The translations under genes were made by a program, and so were the position numbers. Below are positions 17,178-25,117 of a stretch of 58,499 nucleotides of DNA, one piece after another (within the stretch, counting starts at the first letter, position 1; the number at the start of each line of letters is the position of its first letter). The stretch comes from a virus. The stretch is taken from positions 1 through 58,499 of IMG/VR virus record IMGVR_UViG_3300038701_003495; one strand, given 5' to 3'. Below the pieces are notes generated by a model. The model was given only the letters and a program-made list of their open reading frames with translations, did not search any database and was not told the DNA's origin.

Positions 17178-18671
17178 CTAGAGCAGGAACTGAATCTGTC
17201 CGGCGAACACGCGGAACTGGTTGACGAGGTCTGGGCTCATGCGAACATCGATGCGGTTTGGGTCACCGCTGTTTCGCTCAACGATGAGGTCTTCTTTGAA
17301 CTGCTCGAAGTCCTCGACAAGAGCTCGCCCCTCCCACTCACGAAACAGGCCGATAAGCTCGGCACGAATCGAGTTTGGGGTGACGACGGCCTGGCCTGGG
17401 TCGTACAGCGTACCGTTGTCGGCCAGCTTGTGACGCGGGTATTTGAGCCCGATTCTCGTTCGAACCTCATACCGAAGCTGGGCGAGGTTACGAACGGTGG
17501 TCTCGTCGAGGTACGAAGGGTCTACAATCGACAGCGCATTGGTCTGGTAGGTCGTGATCAACCGCTCGATGCGCACGGTTCCACCTGCGTCGACGTAGTG
17601 GGTCGAGACCCCGTCGGTTAACAAGATGTTGCGCTCTTCTCGCGTGAACTGGTGAGACGGCTCAGGTGGCAACACGCCTGGCAAAGGCAAGGTCTGCCTT
17701 GGGCGAGCTGGGTCCTTCTGCGTTTCGGAGGCACTGACGGCGGCAACGACGGCCGCAGCGACATAATGAGGCGTCGGCGAGTTTCCGCCAGAGCCCCCCA
17801 CTTCGAATAGCGTGACGGGATACAGGTTGAGGCCGTTCCCGAGGGTGGTCAACGTCGACTGGTTGCCAACAGCCGCAACGAAAGCGTGGCCCTCTTTCTG
17901 AACCATCCCGCCCCATCGGGTGAGTAGTTCGGCGCCAAGCTCCTCGATGTCGGCTTCGACGTTAGAGGCCATAGCGATGGTATCGTACTGAACGTCGCCC
18001 ATGGCGGTGATGGCAGTCGAGAGGTCTGGGTCGGCTGAGCCTGTGGCGCCGGCGGCGACTACAATGCTCACGAGCCCCGCGGGAATCTGCTCGCCCTGCT
18101 GGTAGTTCAAACGCACGTCGAGGCTATTGCCAGCCACGCCGCCATTTCGTGCCGTCAACGTCACCACGTTCGTGGCCAGCCCCGAAGTAAAGGGCATTCG
18201 GGCGTATTCAGGGTGAGTCTGAATCGCGGTGTGGATGGCGTAGGCAACATCGTCTTGGTCGGTGCCCGAATCGATAGGCACAGCAATCCTGTGCCCTGCG
18301 ACGTACACGTAGACCGTACCAGCGGCCGTCGTGGTTGCGGTCGCAACGGTAATGGTCTTCGTGGCGGCCACGGCTGAACCGTTGTCGTCTAGAGCGATGG
18401 CCCAAAGCTCAGTCGTACGATTCGCCTTCTTGAAGGCTCGGCACATTTCAGCAAGCTGAGAGCCAACACCAAAATATGCCTCGGCAGCGTCGGCGGAGGG
18501 GACCAAGGTCGGCACGCCTTCTGCTACCGTCCCGGCCGAAAGTCGCTGTCCGATGGCCAGCGCCTTGTGAGGCTTCGCGGGAGACCCTTGGACCGCCCTC
18601 GAGTTGTCGATTTCGATGTACTGGCCAAAGGTCCGCACATCGAGGGGAATCTCGTTGAAGCTGATGCTCAT
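17178..18671 (-). CDS. L: Contractile tail sheath protein (Mu gpL-like), 497 aa
   Basis: The sheath contracts to drive the tube into the host. Hallmarks are the N-terminal SFNEIPLDVRTFGQYIEID, SPAKPHKALAIGQ, and the C-terminal sheath domain (NILLTDGVSTHYVDAGGTVR, RLITTYQTNALSIVDPSYLD, FREWEGRALVEDFEQFKEDL). Length matches Mu gpL (495 aa). Its presence establishes a myovirus morphology. Confidence 0.96.
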   Translation of the reverse strand: MSISFNEIPLDVRTFGQYIEIDNSRAVQGSPAKPHKALAIGQRLSAGTVAEGVPTLVPSADAAEAYFGVGSQLAEMCRAFKKANRTTELWAIALDDNGSAVAATKTITVATATTTAAGTVYVYVAGHRIAVPIDSGTDQDDVAYAIHTAIQTHPEYARMPFTSGLATNVVTLTARNGGVAGNSLDVRLNYQQGEQIPAGLVSIVVAAGATGSADPDLSTAITAMGDVQYDTIAMASNVEADIEELGAELLTRWGGMVQKEGHAFVAAVGNQSTLTTLGNGLNLYPVTLFEVGGSGGNSPTPHYVAAAVVAAVSASETQKDPARPRQTLPLPGVLPPEPSHQFTREERNILLTDGVSTHYVDAGGTVRIERLITTYQTNALSIVDPSYLDETTVRNLAQLRYEVRTRIGLKYPRHKLADNGTLYDPGQAVVTPNSIRAELIGLFREWEGRALVEDFEQFKEDLIVERNSGDPNRIDVRMSPDLVNQFRVFAGQIQFLL

Positions 18672-18674
18672 GGT

Positions 18675-18884
18675 CTACTCCTTCGAATCTTTCGTGGTCT
18701 TCTTGGTGACCGACTTGGGTTCAGGCTTCGCGCTGGCCTCTACGACAGACCCTTCCTTCAGGCGCCGTCGCCAGTAGACGCTGTCTTTGACCTGCTGCCC
18801 TTCGGCACGCATGAAAGACCCGCCGTCGGCGGCAGGCATTCGAACCTTCATGCCCTCTTGCGGTTTGACGAAAATGCGATTCAT
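18675..18884 (-). CDS. Mu gp38-like small protein (DUF2635), 69 aa
   Basis: A short basic protein with the DUF2635 pattern (IFVKPQEGMKVRMPAADGGS, then VYWRRRLKEGSVV) and a Lys/Ser/Thr tail. Its position between gp37-like and sheath genes is conserved in Mu-like phages. The role is unknown, probably head-tail joining or sheath folding. It overlaps the upstream gene by 4 bp. Confidence 0.88.
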   Translation of the reverse strand: MNRIFVKPQEGMKVRMPAADGGSFMRAEGQQVKDSVYWRRRLKEGSVVEASAKPEPKSVTKKTTKDSKE

Positions 18885-19423
18885 GCTGGCCCCTCCAGGG
18901 TAATCGTGTCGGTGGTGGGTTCAGTGTCGGCAGTGGCCCCAACGTCGTACTCGGCGTGAAGCGTTAAGAAATCATCGAGGGAGAGTTCGACGTTTCGTTC
19001 GAAAAGAACCCGCTGACGCCAGCGAACGGCCCACATGCTGACGCCTAACTTGTCGAGAGACGTGCTGTAGAGATTTGTTGCCACGACGTCGGTTGGGGCT
19101 TTAGCGGCTGTATCGCTCCAAAATTGGTTCGGAACCTCTTCGAGGACCGTCTCAGCGAGATTCAGCGCGACGACATCACGCGGTCGGCGCTCCTGAGATG
19201 ACGCCACGCAGAAAATCGCAAACACCGCGTCACCTAACCGGCGTGACCCCTGAACCTCGTTCTTCGGAACCCCAAGGCACGTCACGGCCAACGCTGGCGA
19301 GCGCGCACCTAGTCGTTTCACCTCGTCGACGTTCAGCGCACCACCGTGCTCAACGACATGGAGTGATGGGCTTAGCTCCCGCATGTGCGCGGCGATTGCC
19401 TGGCGAACTCCCGACAAACTCAT
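18881..19423 (-). CDS. K: Mu gp37-like protein (DUF1834), 180 aa
   Basis: The plan matches DUF1834: an N-terminal helix with a His-containing LSPSLHVVEHGGALN strand, then LGARSPALAVTCLG, and a C-terminal NLYSTSLDKLGVSMWAVRWR. Family members sit before the sheath gene and probably terminate the tail or join head and tail. Confidence 0.85.
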   Translation of the reverse strand: MSLSGVRQAIAAHMRELSPSLHVVEHGGALNVDEVKRLGARSPALAVTCLGVPKNEVQGSRRLGDAVFAIFCVASSQERRPRDVVALNLAETVLEEVPNQFWSDTAAKAPTDVVATNLYSTSLDKLGVSMWAVRWRQRVLFERNVELSLDDFLTLHAEYDVGATADTEPTTDTITLEGPA

Positions 19424-19896
19424 AGCAAACCGTCCAGGTAGCTGGTGAGCATTCTTTCGATGTCGTCTCGGTTTTCGTTGCTCAGGCCCAAGAACTCGCG
19501 AGGGGGAATGTTTCCTCGTCCGAACTGTTGCGTCGCCGCATAGGCCAAGTTGGACCCGACCAGCACGTCATCGCCTTCGAGTTGGTATTGAATTGAATCA
19601 AGAAGATCACCGCGAAGCTGAAGCATCGAGTGACCACCCGCCTCGCGAAGTGAGCCCTCGTGCGGCTCATGCGAAGACGCGCCGTGCTGACTGCCTGCAT
19701 ATTTGCTGCTCCACTCCGGCCAATCGACACCGTCGGGGCTCCGCTTCTCTTCCTGGATGCGGCGACGAGTCTGTGACTCAACTTCTGCGCCAACGCCCTC
19801 GAGTATGTCTCGAACATTGAGAGAAGACAGCGCACGCAGTCGGGAGTCGATCCGTGAAAGACTGCCGCCATCGTCGATTGAGATACCGACGCTCAT
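19420..19896 (-). CDS. G: Virion morphogenesis / tail completion protein (Mu gpG-like), 158 aa
   Basis: Phage_tail_S-type protein. The core motifs are VESQTRRRIQEEKRSPDGVDWP, the Gly/Ser-rich loop with HSMLQLRGDLLDSI, and the terminal AATQQFGRGNIPPREFLGLS, which is the most conserved block of the family. It overlaps both neighbours by 4 bp. Confidence 0.92.
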   Translation of the reverse strand: MSVGISIDDGGSLSRIDSRLRALSSLNVRDILEGVGAEVESQTRRRIQEEKRSPDGVDWPEWSSKYAGSQHGASSHEPHEGSLREAGGHSMLQLRGDLLDSIQYQLEGDDVLVGSNLAYAATQQFGRGNIPPREFLGLSNENRDDIERMLTSYLDGLL

Positions 19897-20318
19897 ATGA
19901 TCGACCTCAGGCTGTTGCGTGTGAACAGGCGGGTTTCGGCCGTAGACTGCGGCAGATCTTCACTAGCTTCATCTTCTGCCTCGACAGCCGTCGCAAGCGT
20001 CGCCTTGCCAGCAGAAACATCGCGAAGCCATCGAATCGCGTCATTGTAGCGCTCGCGCTTCTCGTCGGTTCTCTCAAGGCCGGGGCTGCTGCGATAAATC
20101 GCGATATCGATGCAGATTTGCTTCAAGAACTCAGGCGCAGGCGACACAGGTGTCTCGTAGCGCTTGGCCAGATAGGTATCGATTTCGCTCGAGGCCTTAT
20201 CGAGCGCCGAGCCGAACGCACTGGTGTCTGCCTCTCCGTCAGAGTCTCTATCGACCGAGGTGACAACGTATTCGTCGCCATACAGCTCGGTCGCGTCTGA
20301 AAGAGAAGCATAGGGCAC
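19893..20318 (-). CDS. J: Mu gp36-like head-tail connector protein (DUF1320), 141 aa
   Basis: DUF1320 pattern: MPYASLSDATELYG start, DKASSEIDTYLAKRYETPV in the middle and DIAIYRSS followed by ERYNDAIRWLRDVSAGK. The start is GTG at 20318, with GGAGG five bases upstream inside the previous gene. It is an adaptor that docks on the portal. Confidence 0.9.
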   Translation of the reverse strand: MPYASLSDATELYGDEYVVTSVDRDSDGEADTSAFGSALDKASSEIDTYLAKRYETPVSPAPEFLKQICIDIAIYRSSPGLERTDEKRERYNDAIRWLRDVSAGKATLATAVEAEDEASEDLPQSTAETRLFTRNSLRSII

Positions 20319-20657
20319 TTAAGCCTCCGCTTCCTCAACAACGAGGAACTTGGGATTCGATGCCTTTAGCTCAGCCACTTGGGCGTCGCTCAGCTTATCG
20401 AGGGGAACGAACTTGGGCTCCAGCGTGAACTTTTTGCCGATACGCCAGAACCCACGCTGGCGAGCAGACCGAACGAGGAAGCCTTTCTGCTTGGCCCGAG
20501 GCTGTGCCTTAGGCTTCTCGGCCTGCGGCTTAGGCTCTGCAGCCTTCTCTTCCGAAGCAGGAAGCTTGGCCTCTTCAGGCTTCGCCTCCTCCTTCGCTTC
20601 GGGCTTCTTGTCAGCCTTAGGCTTCTCGGCCTGCGGCTTGGGCTTTCCTCGCGCCAT
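20319..20657 (-). CDS. Mu gp35-like protein with Lys/Pro/Glu-rich N-terminus, 112 aa
   Basis: The ATG at 20657 has GGAGG five bases upstream. The first 60 residues are Lys/Glu/Pro/Ala repeats with KPQAEKPKA present twice. The C-terminal 45 residues form a compact domain (RGFWRIGKKFTLEPKFVPLD, then LSDAQVAELKASNPKFLVVE) resembling HI1506/gp35-type proteins found after the capsid gene in Mu-like phages. The role is unknown. Confidence 0.8.
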   Translation of the reverse strand: MARGKPKPQAEKPKADKKPEAKEEAKPEEAKLPASEEKAAEPKPQAEKPKAQPRAKQKGFLVRSARQRGFWRIGKKFTLEPKFVPLDKLSDAQVAELKASNPKFLVVEEAEA

Positions 20658-20729
20658 CGTTTCCTCCAGACAGGGCTTCTTGGCCGAGAACACTCCCGGC
20701 ACAGTCAATCGAATCTACTCAGATGAAAA

Positions 20730-21611
20730 TCAGAGCATGTAAGGCGAAACGTGAACGTCAACCGCCTTGTAGAGAGGGTTCGTTGCGCCGTTCGCGAGTT
20801 TCTCCGTCAGGATTAGGCTTCGGGCAGCCGCATGGTTCGACGGACCACAAACCAAAAGGTTTGGCTTCACACCGAGAGGCCGACCCTCGTCTGATTTCAG
20901 CTCCATCATCGCCTGCTGATAGGCGTCGAAATTGGTCTGGTTGAGCGTGTTCTTCGAACCATAGGCGAGCTGCCAAAGTCCGAAACCAGCGTTGACGCGA
21001 GCATCGACGCCGTAGACGAACTCTTTGGTCTTGAAGACGTGCTCGTCGCTCATCTTGGTAAACGCCTGAAACTTATAGTCCTGACGCTTCTGGAAGATCA
21101 TCGGCTTGAGGGGTCGCTTGGTGTCCATCAGGCACCACAGGTTGCCACCGCCAGAACTGTCGTAGTTGCTAGCAACACCACCCTTGACGGGATGGTTTGC
21201 ATCGAAGAAGGGCTGACCATCGTAGCAAAGCTCCGACTCACCCAAGAGAAGCAACGCGAAGATGATTTCGTCAGGATGCACCTTCGCGGCGTACCCCATC
21301 TCTTCGAAAAGAGTCGAAAACACACCGTACTGGTCATCGTCGATCTTGTTGCGACTAACGCCGACCGTCGACTCGAAGTCTTCGTTCTTCACAGAGTAAT
21401 CATGAGTCGCCATGCTCTTGATGATGCGATCGCCAATCCACTTCCTCAGCTTGGGGAATTGGCCAAGAAAGGCGTAGAGGTTCGATTCGCTTGAGCTGGG
21501 TACCAATGTGGCGATGCTTTGCCACTCAGTCTCGCCGAGCTTTAGCCCCTTCTTGAATGCCGCGTTGTACGACTGAAAAAGGGTCGCCAGGTTGCTGGTG
21601 TTGATGATCAT
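20730..21611 (-). CDS. T: Major capsid protein (Mu gpT-like), 293 aa
   Basis: Mu-like major head subunit. Diagnostic pieces are the SYNAAFKKGLKLGETEW start, SNLYAFLGQFPKLRKWIGDR, DYSVKNEDFESTVGVSRNKI and GQPFFDANHPVKG. Length (293 aa) is close to Mu gpT (305). It is preceded by decoration and protease/scaffold genes in the usual order. Confidence 0.95.
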   Translation of the reverse strand: MIINTSNLATLFQSYNAAFKKGLKLGETEWQSIATLVPSSSESNLYAFLGQFPKLRKWIGDRIIKSMATHDYSVKNEDFESTVGVSRNKIDDDQYGVFSTLFEEMGYAAKVHPDEIIFALLLLGESELCYDGQPFFDANHPVKGGVASNYDSSGGGNLWCLMDTKRPLKPMIFQKRQDYKFQAFTKMSDEHVFKTKEFVYGVDARVNAGFGLWQLAYGSKNTLNQTNFDAYQQAMMELKSDEGRPLGVKPNLLVCGPSNHAAARSLILTEKLANGATNPLYKAVDVHVSPYML

Positions 21612-21677
21612 GGCCGGTGTTCTCCTTGTTTATTCGACCAGTGGTAGGTGCGAACTGTTCTTCCGGTTACCCGGCTC

Positions 21678-22520
21678 TTAGGTTTCGATGAGGAAAGACA
21701 CGTCGGCGAATGCGTCGGTGTCAGTGTTTGTGCCACCCACCAACACCTCAAGGGTGTCGCCGGCTGCGACAGTGTTTGCCGCCGAAGGGGAAGCGCTGTC
21801 TTTGTCGCCGATGGCGGACCCGGACTGAGCGATGGTGATTGCTCCGTCGGTAATGGGTGTGCCGTCGATTCGAGAGGTCAGCGTTGCGTCACCGCCGGCA
21901 AGGGCAGCGCCACCAAGTACGGACCTCATACTCTCGACCGTACCCGCGACTTCAACGGGAATGCCGTAGAGGGTCGCGTCGGCACCTACGACGTTGGTAC
22001 ATCGAACGCCGAGCTGCACCTTGTTGGCGCCAATGTTTGCGCGAGAGGTGGCAGCCGACCCAACATCACTCAAGTTGTTTGCGGCGGTTAGGCCGGCAAC
22101 CAGAGCTGTTGGAGGCGCGACGTCAACGAAGACACCGTCGGCGTCAACGTCTCGAATGTAGCCTGCCCGGCTTCGAGTGCCGGTACCATCGGTCTTCGCC
22201 ACGGTCTGGTCGTCGACGATGTAACACACATCGCCAATCTCGGCCTTGGTGATTTCGTCCGCACCAGCACTGTTTTCGAACTGGAAGCAACCCGAATCAA
22301 CTTCGACCTGGAGGGCACCAGCCGCCCCAGTGTTGTTGACGTGCTCCTTGGCGCGGCCTGCCGCAATCTTTCCCGTGGCGGTCGTACCGGGCTCGCAGTT
22401 GCCCGAGCTATCGAGCACAACAAGAGCGCCCGCGAAAATCTCGGTAGCCGCAGCCACATCGAAATTGAAGTGCTCTCCATCTCGCTTTGGGGTCTTTCGG
22501 TCGGCGGTAAGTGCAGTCAT
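21678..22520 (-). CDS. Putative capsid decoration protein with two beta domains, 280 aa
   Basis: The N-terminal half (AGALVVLDSSGNCEPG, then GRAKEHVNNTGAAGALQVEV) resembles DUF2190-like capsid cement proteins. The C-terminal half (about 160-280) is a separate beta domain with DGAITIAQSGSAIGDKDSAS and a TLEVLVGGTNTD segment, often found fused to virion proteins for external display. It lies between scaffold and major capsid genes. Confidence 0.75.
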   Translation of the reverse strand: MTALTADRKTPKRDGEHFNFDVAAATEIFAGALVVLDSSGNCEPGTTATGKIAAGRAKEHVNNTGAAGALQVEVDSGCFQFENSAGADEITKAEIGDVCYIVDDQTVAKTDGTGTRSRAGYIRDVDADGVFVDVAPPTALVAGLTAANNLSDVGSAATSRANIGANKVQLGVRCTNVVGADATLYGIPVEVAGTVESMRSVLGGAALAGGDATLTSRIDGTPITDGAITIAQSGSAIGDKDSASPSAANTVAAGDTLEVLVGGTNTDTDAFADVSFLIET

Positions 22521-22586
22521 GTCTCTTTCCTCTCAGTGGCGCTTAGGCCGAGGGTTTCCAGGTTTGGAGGTTGGATAAGTGTCGGG

Positions 22587-23171
22587 TCAGTCTTGCTCGG
22601 GGCTGCCGGCGAGGAACTCTTCTTTGGTGAGCCCACAGCGACGCGCGATGGCAATTTGTTCGGGAGTGGCACCGTTCGATGCAGCGCCGCCCTTCGGCTT
22701 GTCGTCGAAGTTGCTTTGGTCAGGAGCGACCACGGGAGCCGACTTGACGAACTCTCGGAATCGCTCAAGCCCTCCCTCTGCGCTGCACTGGGCCCGGTGG
22801 TAGTCGGAGGTGGCTGGCGTGATTTTGCCGGCCTTCAGCGCGGCCTCAATTTCACAATCGATTTGCTTGTTCATCGCCTCCTGGCGGTCAGCAGCGATTG
22901 TCTCCTCGGCCTTTGCGGCACGAGCGAGCGCCGTGTCGTAGTCGGCTCGAGGCACGAACTTGTCGAGTGATGGCTGAGCGCTTCGAGCGAGCGCGAGCTC
23001 ACCCTCGGTCGAATCCAGCTTCTTCTGCAACTCCCCTAGCTCTTTTTGACTTGAGGCAAGGGCGGTCGCGGCGGTTGTGTTGCGCTCCATGAGAGCACGA
23101 CAAGCGGCAACGGCCTGGTCTTCGGTGGTCGACTCGTCGAGTCCAAGGAGTTCCAAAAGCTTCTTGAGCAT
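22587..23171 (-). CDS. Nested scaffold protein (internal start of gpI gene), 194 aa
   Basis: An in-frame ATG at 23171 (residue 170 of the protease gene) follows AAAGAGGG about four bases upstream and begins LKKLLELLGLDE, exactly where the protease domain ends and the scaffold starts. In Mu the scaffold gpZ is made from an internal start of gene I. By analogy this ATG would give free scaffold in excess over the protease. Confidence 0.55.
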   Translation of the reverse strand: MLKKLLELLGLDESTTEDQAVAACRALMERNTTAATALASSQKELGELQKKLDSTEGELALARSAQPSLDKFVPRADYDTALARAAKAEETIAADRQEAMNKQIDCEIEAALKAGKITPATSDYHRAQCSAEGGLERFREFVKSAPVVAPDQSNFDDKPKGGAASNGATPEQIAIARRCGLTKEEFLAGSPEQD

Positions 23172-23678
23172 GACGCCCTCTTTCTTCGTGTCCCGCTGGG
23201 CCAAAGCCGCCATGCGGAGAGCAGGATTGTTTGTTAACGACGCGGACACGATTTGAACTGCTCGCCCGTTGTCGTCGTGAATAAATGCCGGTGATAGGTA
23301 TCGGTACTCTTTGGACGTGACCGAGGCGGCGCCCCGCTCCGTCCACTCAACTCGTCCCCAGATAGAGCCCTCGCGGGCTTCCATCTCCACGATCCAACCA
23401 GCCGCGGGGGCCTCGTCACCGTACGCACCCTTGAGCTGCGTCGAGTGCTCCCAATCCAGGGGGATGTCGTTGGGGTCAGCGTTGAACGCGTCAATCACGA
23501 CCACGGGGTCTGGGTTCGAAAAGACCCGACCGTCTACCGCTTCGATTCGTTCGCCAGCAGGAAGAAGCTGCACCCATTCAGGTGGCTCTCCTTCGGCGAG
23601 ATGAATCTTGCACAACGAAACTGAGCGAGCCGTGAGTTCACTGCTGTCGCAAAGTGCTATGCGGGAGAGGACGGGCAT
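22587..23678 (-). CDS. I: Prohead protease with scaffold domain (Mu gpI-like), 363 aa
   Basis: The N-terminal protease domain (residues 1-165) shows the Phage_Mu_I pattern (LLPAGERIEAVDGRVF, DWEHSTQLKG with the catalytic-type His, EWTERGAASVTSKEYRYLSP, SASLTNNPALRMAALAQRD). The C-terminal part is a helical, charged scaffold with a coiled coil. It would process the scaffold during head maturation. It lies upstream of the decoration and capsid genes. Confidence 0.93.
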   Translation of the reverse strand: MPVLSRIALCDSSELTARSVSLCKIHLAEGEPPEWVQLLPAGERIEAVDGRVFSNPDPVVVIDAFNADPNDIPLDWEHSTQLKGAYGDEAPAAGWIVEMEAREGSIWGRVEWTERGAASVTSKEYRYLSPAFIHDDNGRAVQIVSASLTNNPALRMAALAQRDTKKEGVMLKKLLELLGLDESTTEDQAVAACRALMERNTTAATALASSQKELGELQKKLDSTEGELALARSAQPSLDKFVPRADYDTALARAAKAEETIAADRQEAMNKQIDCEIEAALKAGKITPATSDYHRAQCSAEGGLERFREFVKSAPVVAPDQSNFDDKPKGGAASNGATPEQIAIARRCGLTKEEFLAGSPEQD

Positions 23679-23715
23679 TGAGCGACATCGTAGAAGCGCC
23701 CGATCTCACTGTCAC

Positions 23716-23741
23716 GGTAAAGGTAGTAAAGGTAGTAAAGG
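23716..23741. repeat. Nine-bp tandem repeat upstream of the protease gene
   Basis: GGTAGTAAA is repeated head to tail, with TAAAGG recurring at 23718, 23727 and 23736. It lies in the only noncoding gap (23679-23789) of the head region, 40 bp before the protease start on the minus strand. A 7-bp GC stem (GCGCGGC/GCCGCGC) lies just upstream on that strand. It may be an activator site or an mRNA element; no clear -35/-10 is visible. Confidence 0.5.
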
Positions 23742-23789
23742 AAAGTTTTTGCGCGGCGCCCAGACTGGCCGCGCCACCCGCCGCGTTAC

Positions 23790-24014
23790 TCAATATATTC
23801 CAAAATCTGGACTACTTAAGTCTTTGCCCGAGTCTTTCAGCTCTCGAACCTCGTCAAGGTCGATGGAAAAGTAGCCTGTCAGCGGGTGCTGCTGCACCGA
23901 ACAGAGAACACTGCGAGGGTCACCAGCCACCGACCAACGGCACCACCGGTAGACCGTGTTGTAGTGAACATCCAACGTCCGCGCGACGACCGCCGGTGAC
24001 ACCTTCTTGCCCAT
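23790..24014 (-). CDS. Small helix-turn-helix protein, 74 aa
   Basis: The second ATG (24014) is preferred, with GGAGG seven bases upstream and a TGATG overlap with gpF. Residues 5-40 (SPAVVARTLDVHYNTVYRWC) form a helix-turn-helix of the excisionase/MerR-like type, followed by a strand containing DLDEVRELKDSG. Finding a DNA-binding protein between gpF and the protease is unusual. It could be a late regulator or a DNA-contacting head factor. Confidence 0.7.
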   Translation of the reverse strand: MGKKVSPAVVARTLDVHYNTVYRWCRWSVAGDPRSVLCSVQQHPLTGYFSIDLDEVRELKDSGKDLSSPDFGIY

Positions 24015-25117
24015 CATGACGCCTCCTTGAGCTTTCGAATCTCTTCTTTGGTCTCTTTGACTGAGAGTGGCTTCCGAGACGGAGAGCGAACCGGGGCCAG
24101 CGTTGGCCTTTGCTCGAGTCTCGATAGTGCCTTCAGGTCTGCCTCGTTGAGGGTCTGGCCGACATCGCGCTTGTACCACGCGACATAGTCCTTCTTGTTG
24201 TCGGTGAGCCCGAATTGCTTCGACACCCGGTCGAATACCTGGGTCGAAGATAGCTTCCCCTCTCGAATCAGCGACCGGAACATCGAACCGGCGTCGGGGT
24301 GTTGGGCGGTTGGCCCTGGGGCTGAGCGCTCCGCTCGCCGCTCAAGCAAGCGCTGACGCGTTGTGTACGCCCGGTGCTTCCCGAAGTTGTAGTTGAAGCT
24401 AGCGTGCACGCCCTTCGGCACGAGGTCGACCGTGCCTTTGGTTGGTCGCACAACCTCACGAAGTTCAACTCGAGGCCTCTCCGTCTCCCCGCCACGTCGC
24501 TCAGTCGCTGGTGCACTGAGTTGAATCACATGACAAACGCACCCCCAGCCGTTGGGTGGGTAGTACGCATCCCAGAAGGGATCGTCGGCGGGCAAGAGCG
24601 TCCCCTCGAGGTCGACGTGCTCAGGCCGATGCCTGACCGCTGGACCGAGCGCGTACAGCAGGTTTGGATGAGTCTTCTTCGTCCGCTCGATTCGATCCCA
24701 TTGCCCCGCTGCTCGAGCAGTTCGCATGTTGGTCTTGTAGATCGTGAACAGGCGGTGGGGTTTCTCCCTCCCCTTCGCATAGGCCGACCAACCGCTTCGG
24801 TCGAACACATCCTTTGTCTGTGCGGCCCACTGTTTGAAGGTCAGCCCGTTTCGGAGCGCGTCGGCCACAGAGTCCTGAAGGTCTTCGAGAATGTCGACCT
24901 CCATCACCTTAGCCACCGTGAATGCGTAGGCATGCTCTTCGGCCCAAACCTCATCGTGGTTGAAGCTTGGACGAAGCCCCTTGCTTTCAAAGTACCGAAG
25001 GGCCTCATCTGGCACCGGACCAGGGCGCTCGTCTTCGCTCTCAGCAAGTGCGAGTCTGGCCGCCTCCTCAATTGGGTGACCAGCCAGGCGCAAAGCTCTT
25101 ACCCTGGCCAGGGACAT
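24014..25117 (-). CDS. F: Minor head / head morphogenesis protein (Mu gpF-like), 367 aa
   Basis: Phage_Mu_F domain: FTIYKTNMRTARAAGQWDRI, HPNLLYALGPAVRHRPEHV and the diagnostic DPFWDAYYPPNGWGCVCHV block that holds the paired Cys of the family. The C-terminal third (after about 250) is a basic region found in longer homologues. The start shares a base with the portal gene stop (25117). Confidence 0.93.
   Translation of the reverse strand: MSLARVRALRLAGHPIEEAARLALAESEDERPGPVPDEALRYFESKGLRPSFNHDEVWAEEHAYAFTVAKVMEVDILEDLQDSVADALRNGLTFKQWAAQTKDVFDRSGWSAYAKGREKPHRLFTIYKTNMRTARAAGQWDRIERTKKTHPNLLYALGPAVRHRPEHVDLEGTLLPADDPFWDAYYPPNGWGCVCHVIQLSAPATERRGGETERPRVELREVVRPTKGTVDLVPKGVHASFNYNFGKHRAYTTRQRLLERRAERSAPGPTAQHPDAGSMFRSLIREGKLSSTQVFDRVSKQFGLTDNKKDYVAWYKRDVGQTLNEADLKALSRLEQRPTLAPVRSPSRKPLSVKETKEEIRKLKEAS

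Noticed and set aside
23750-23785. GC hairpin as terminator before the protease gene
   Set aside because: A 7-bp stem exists (GCGCGGC/GCCGCGC), but no T-run follows on either strand.
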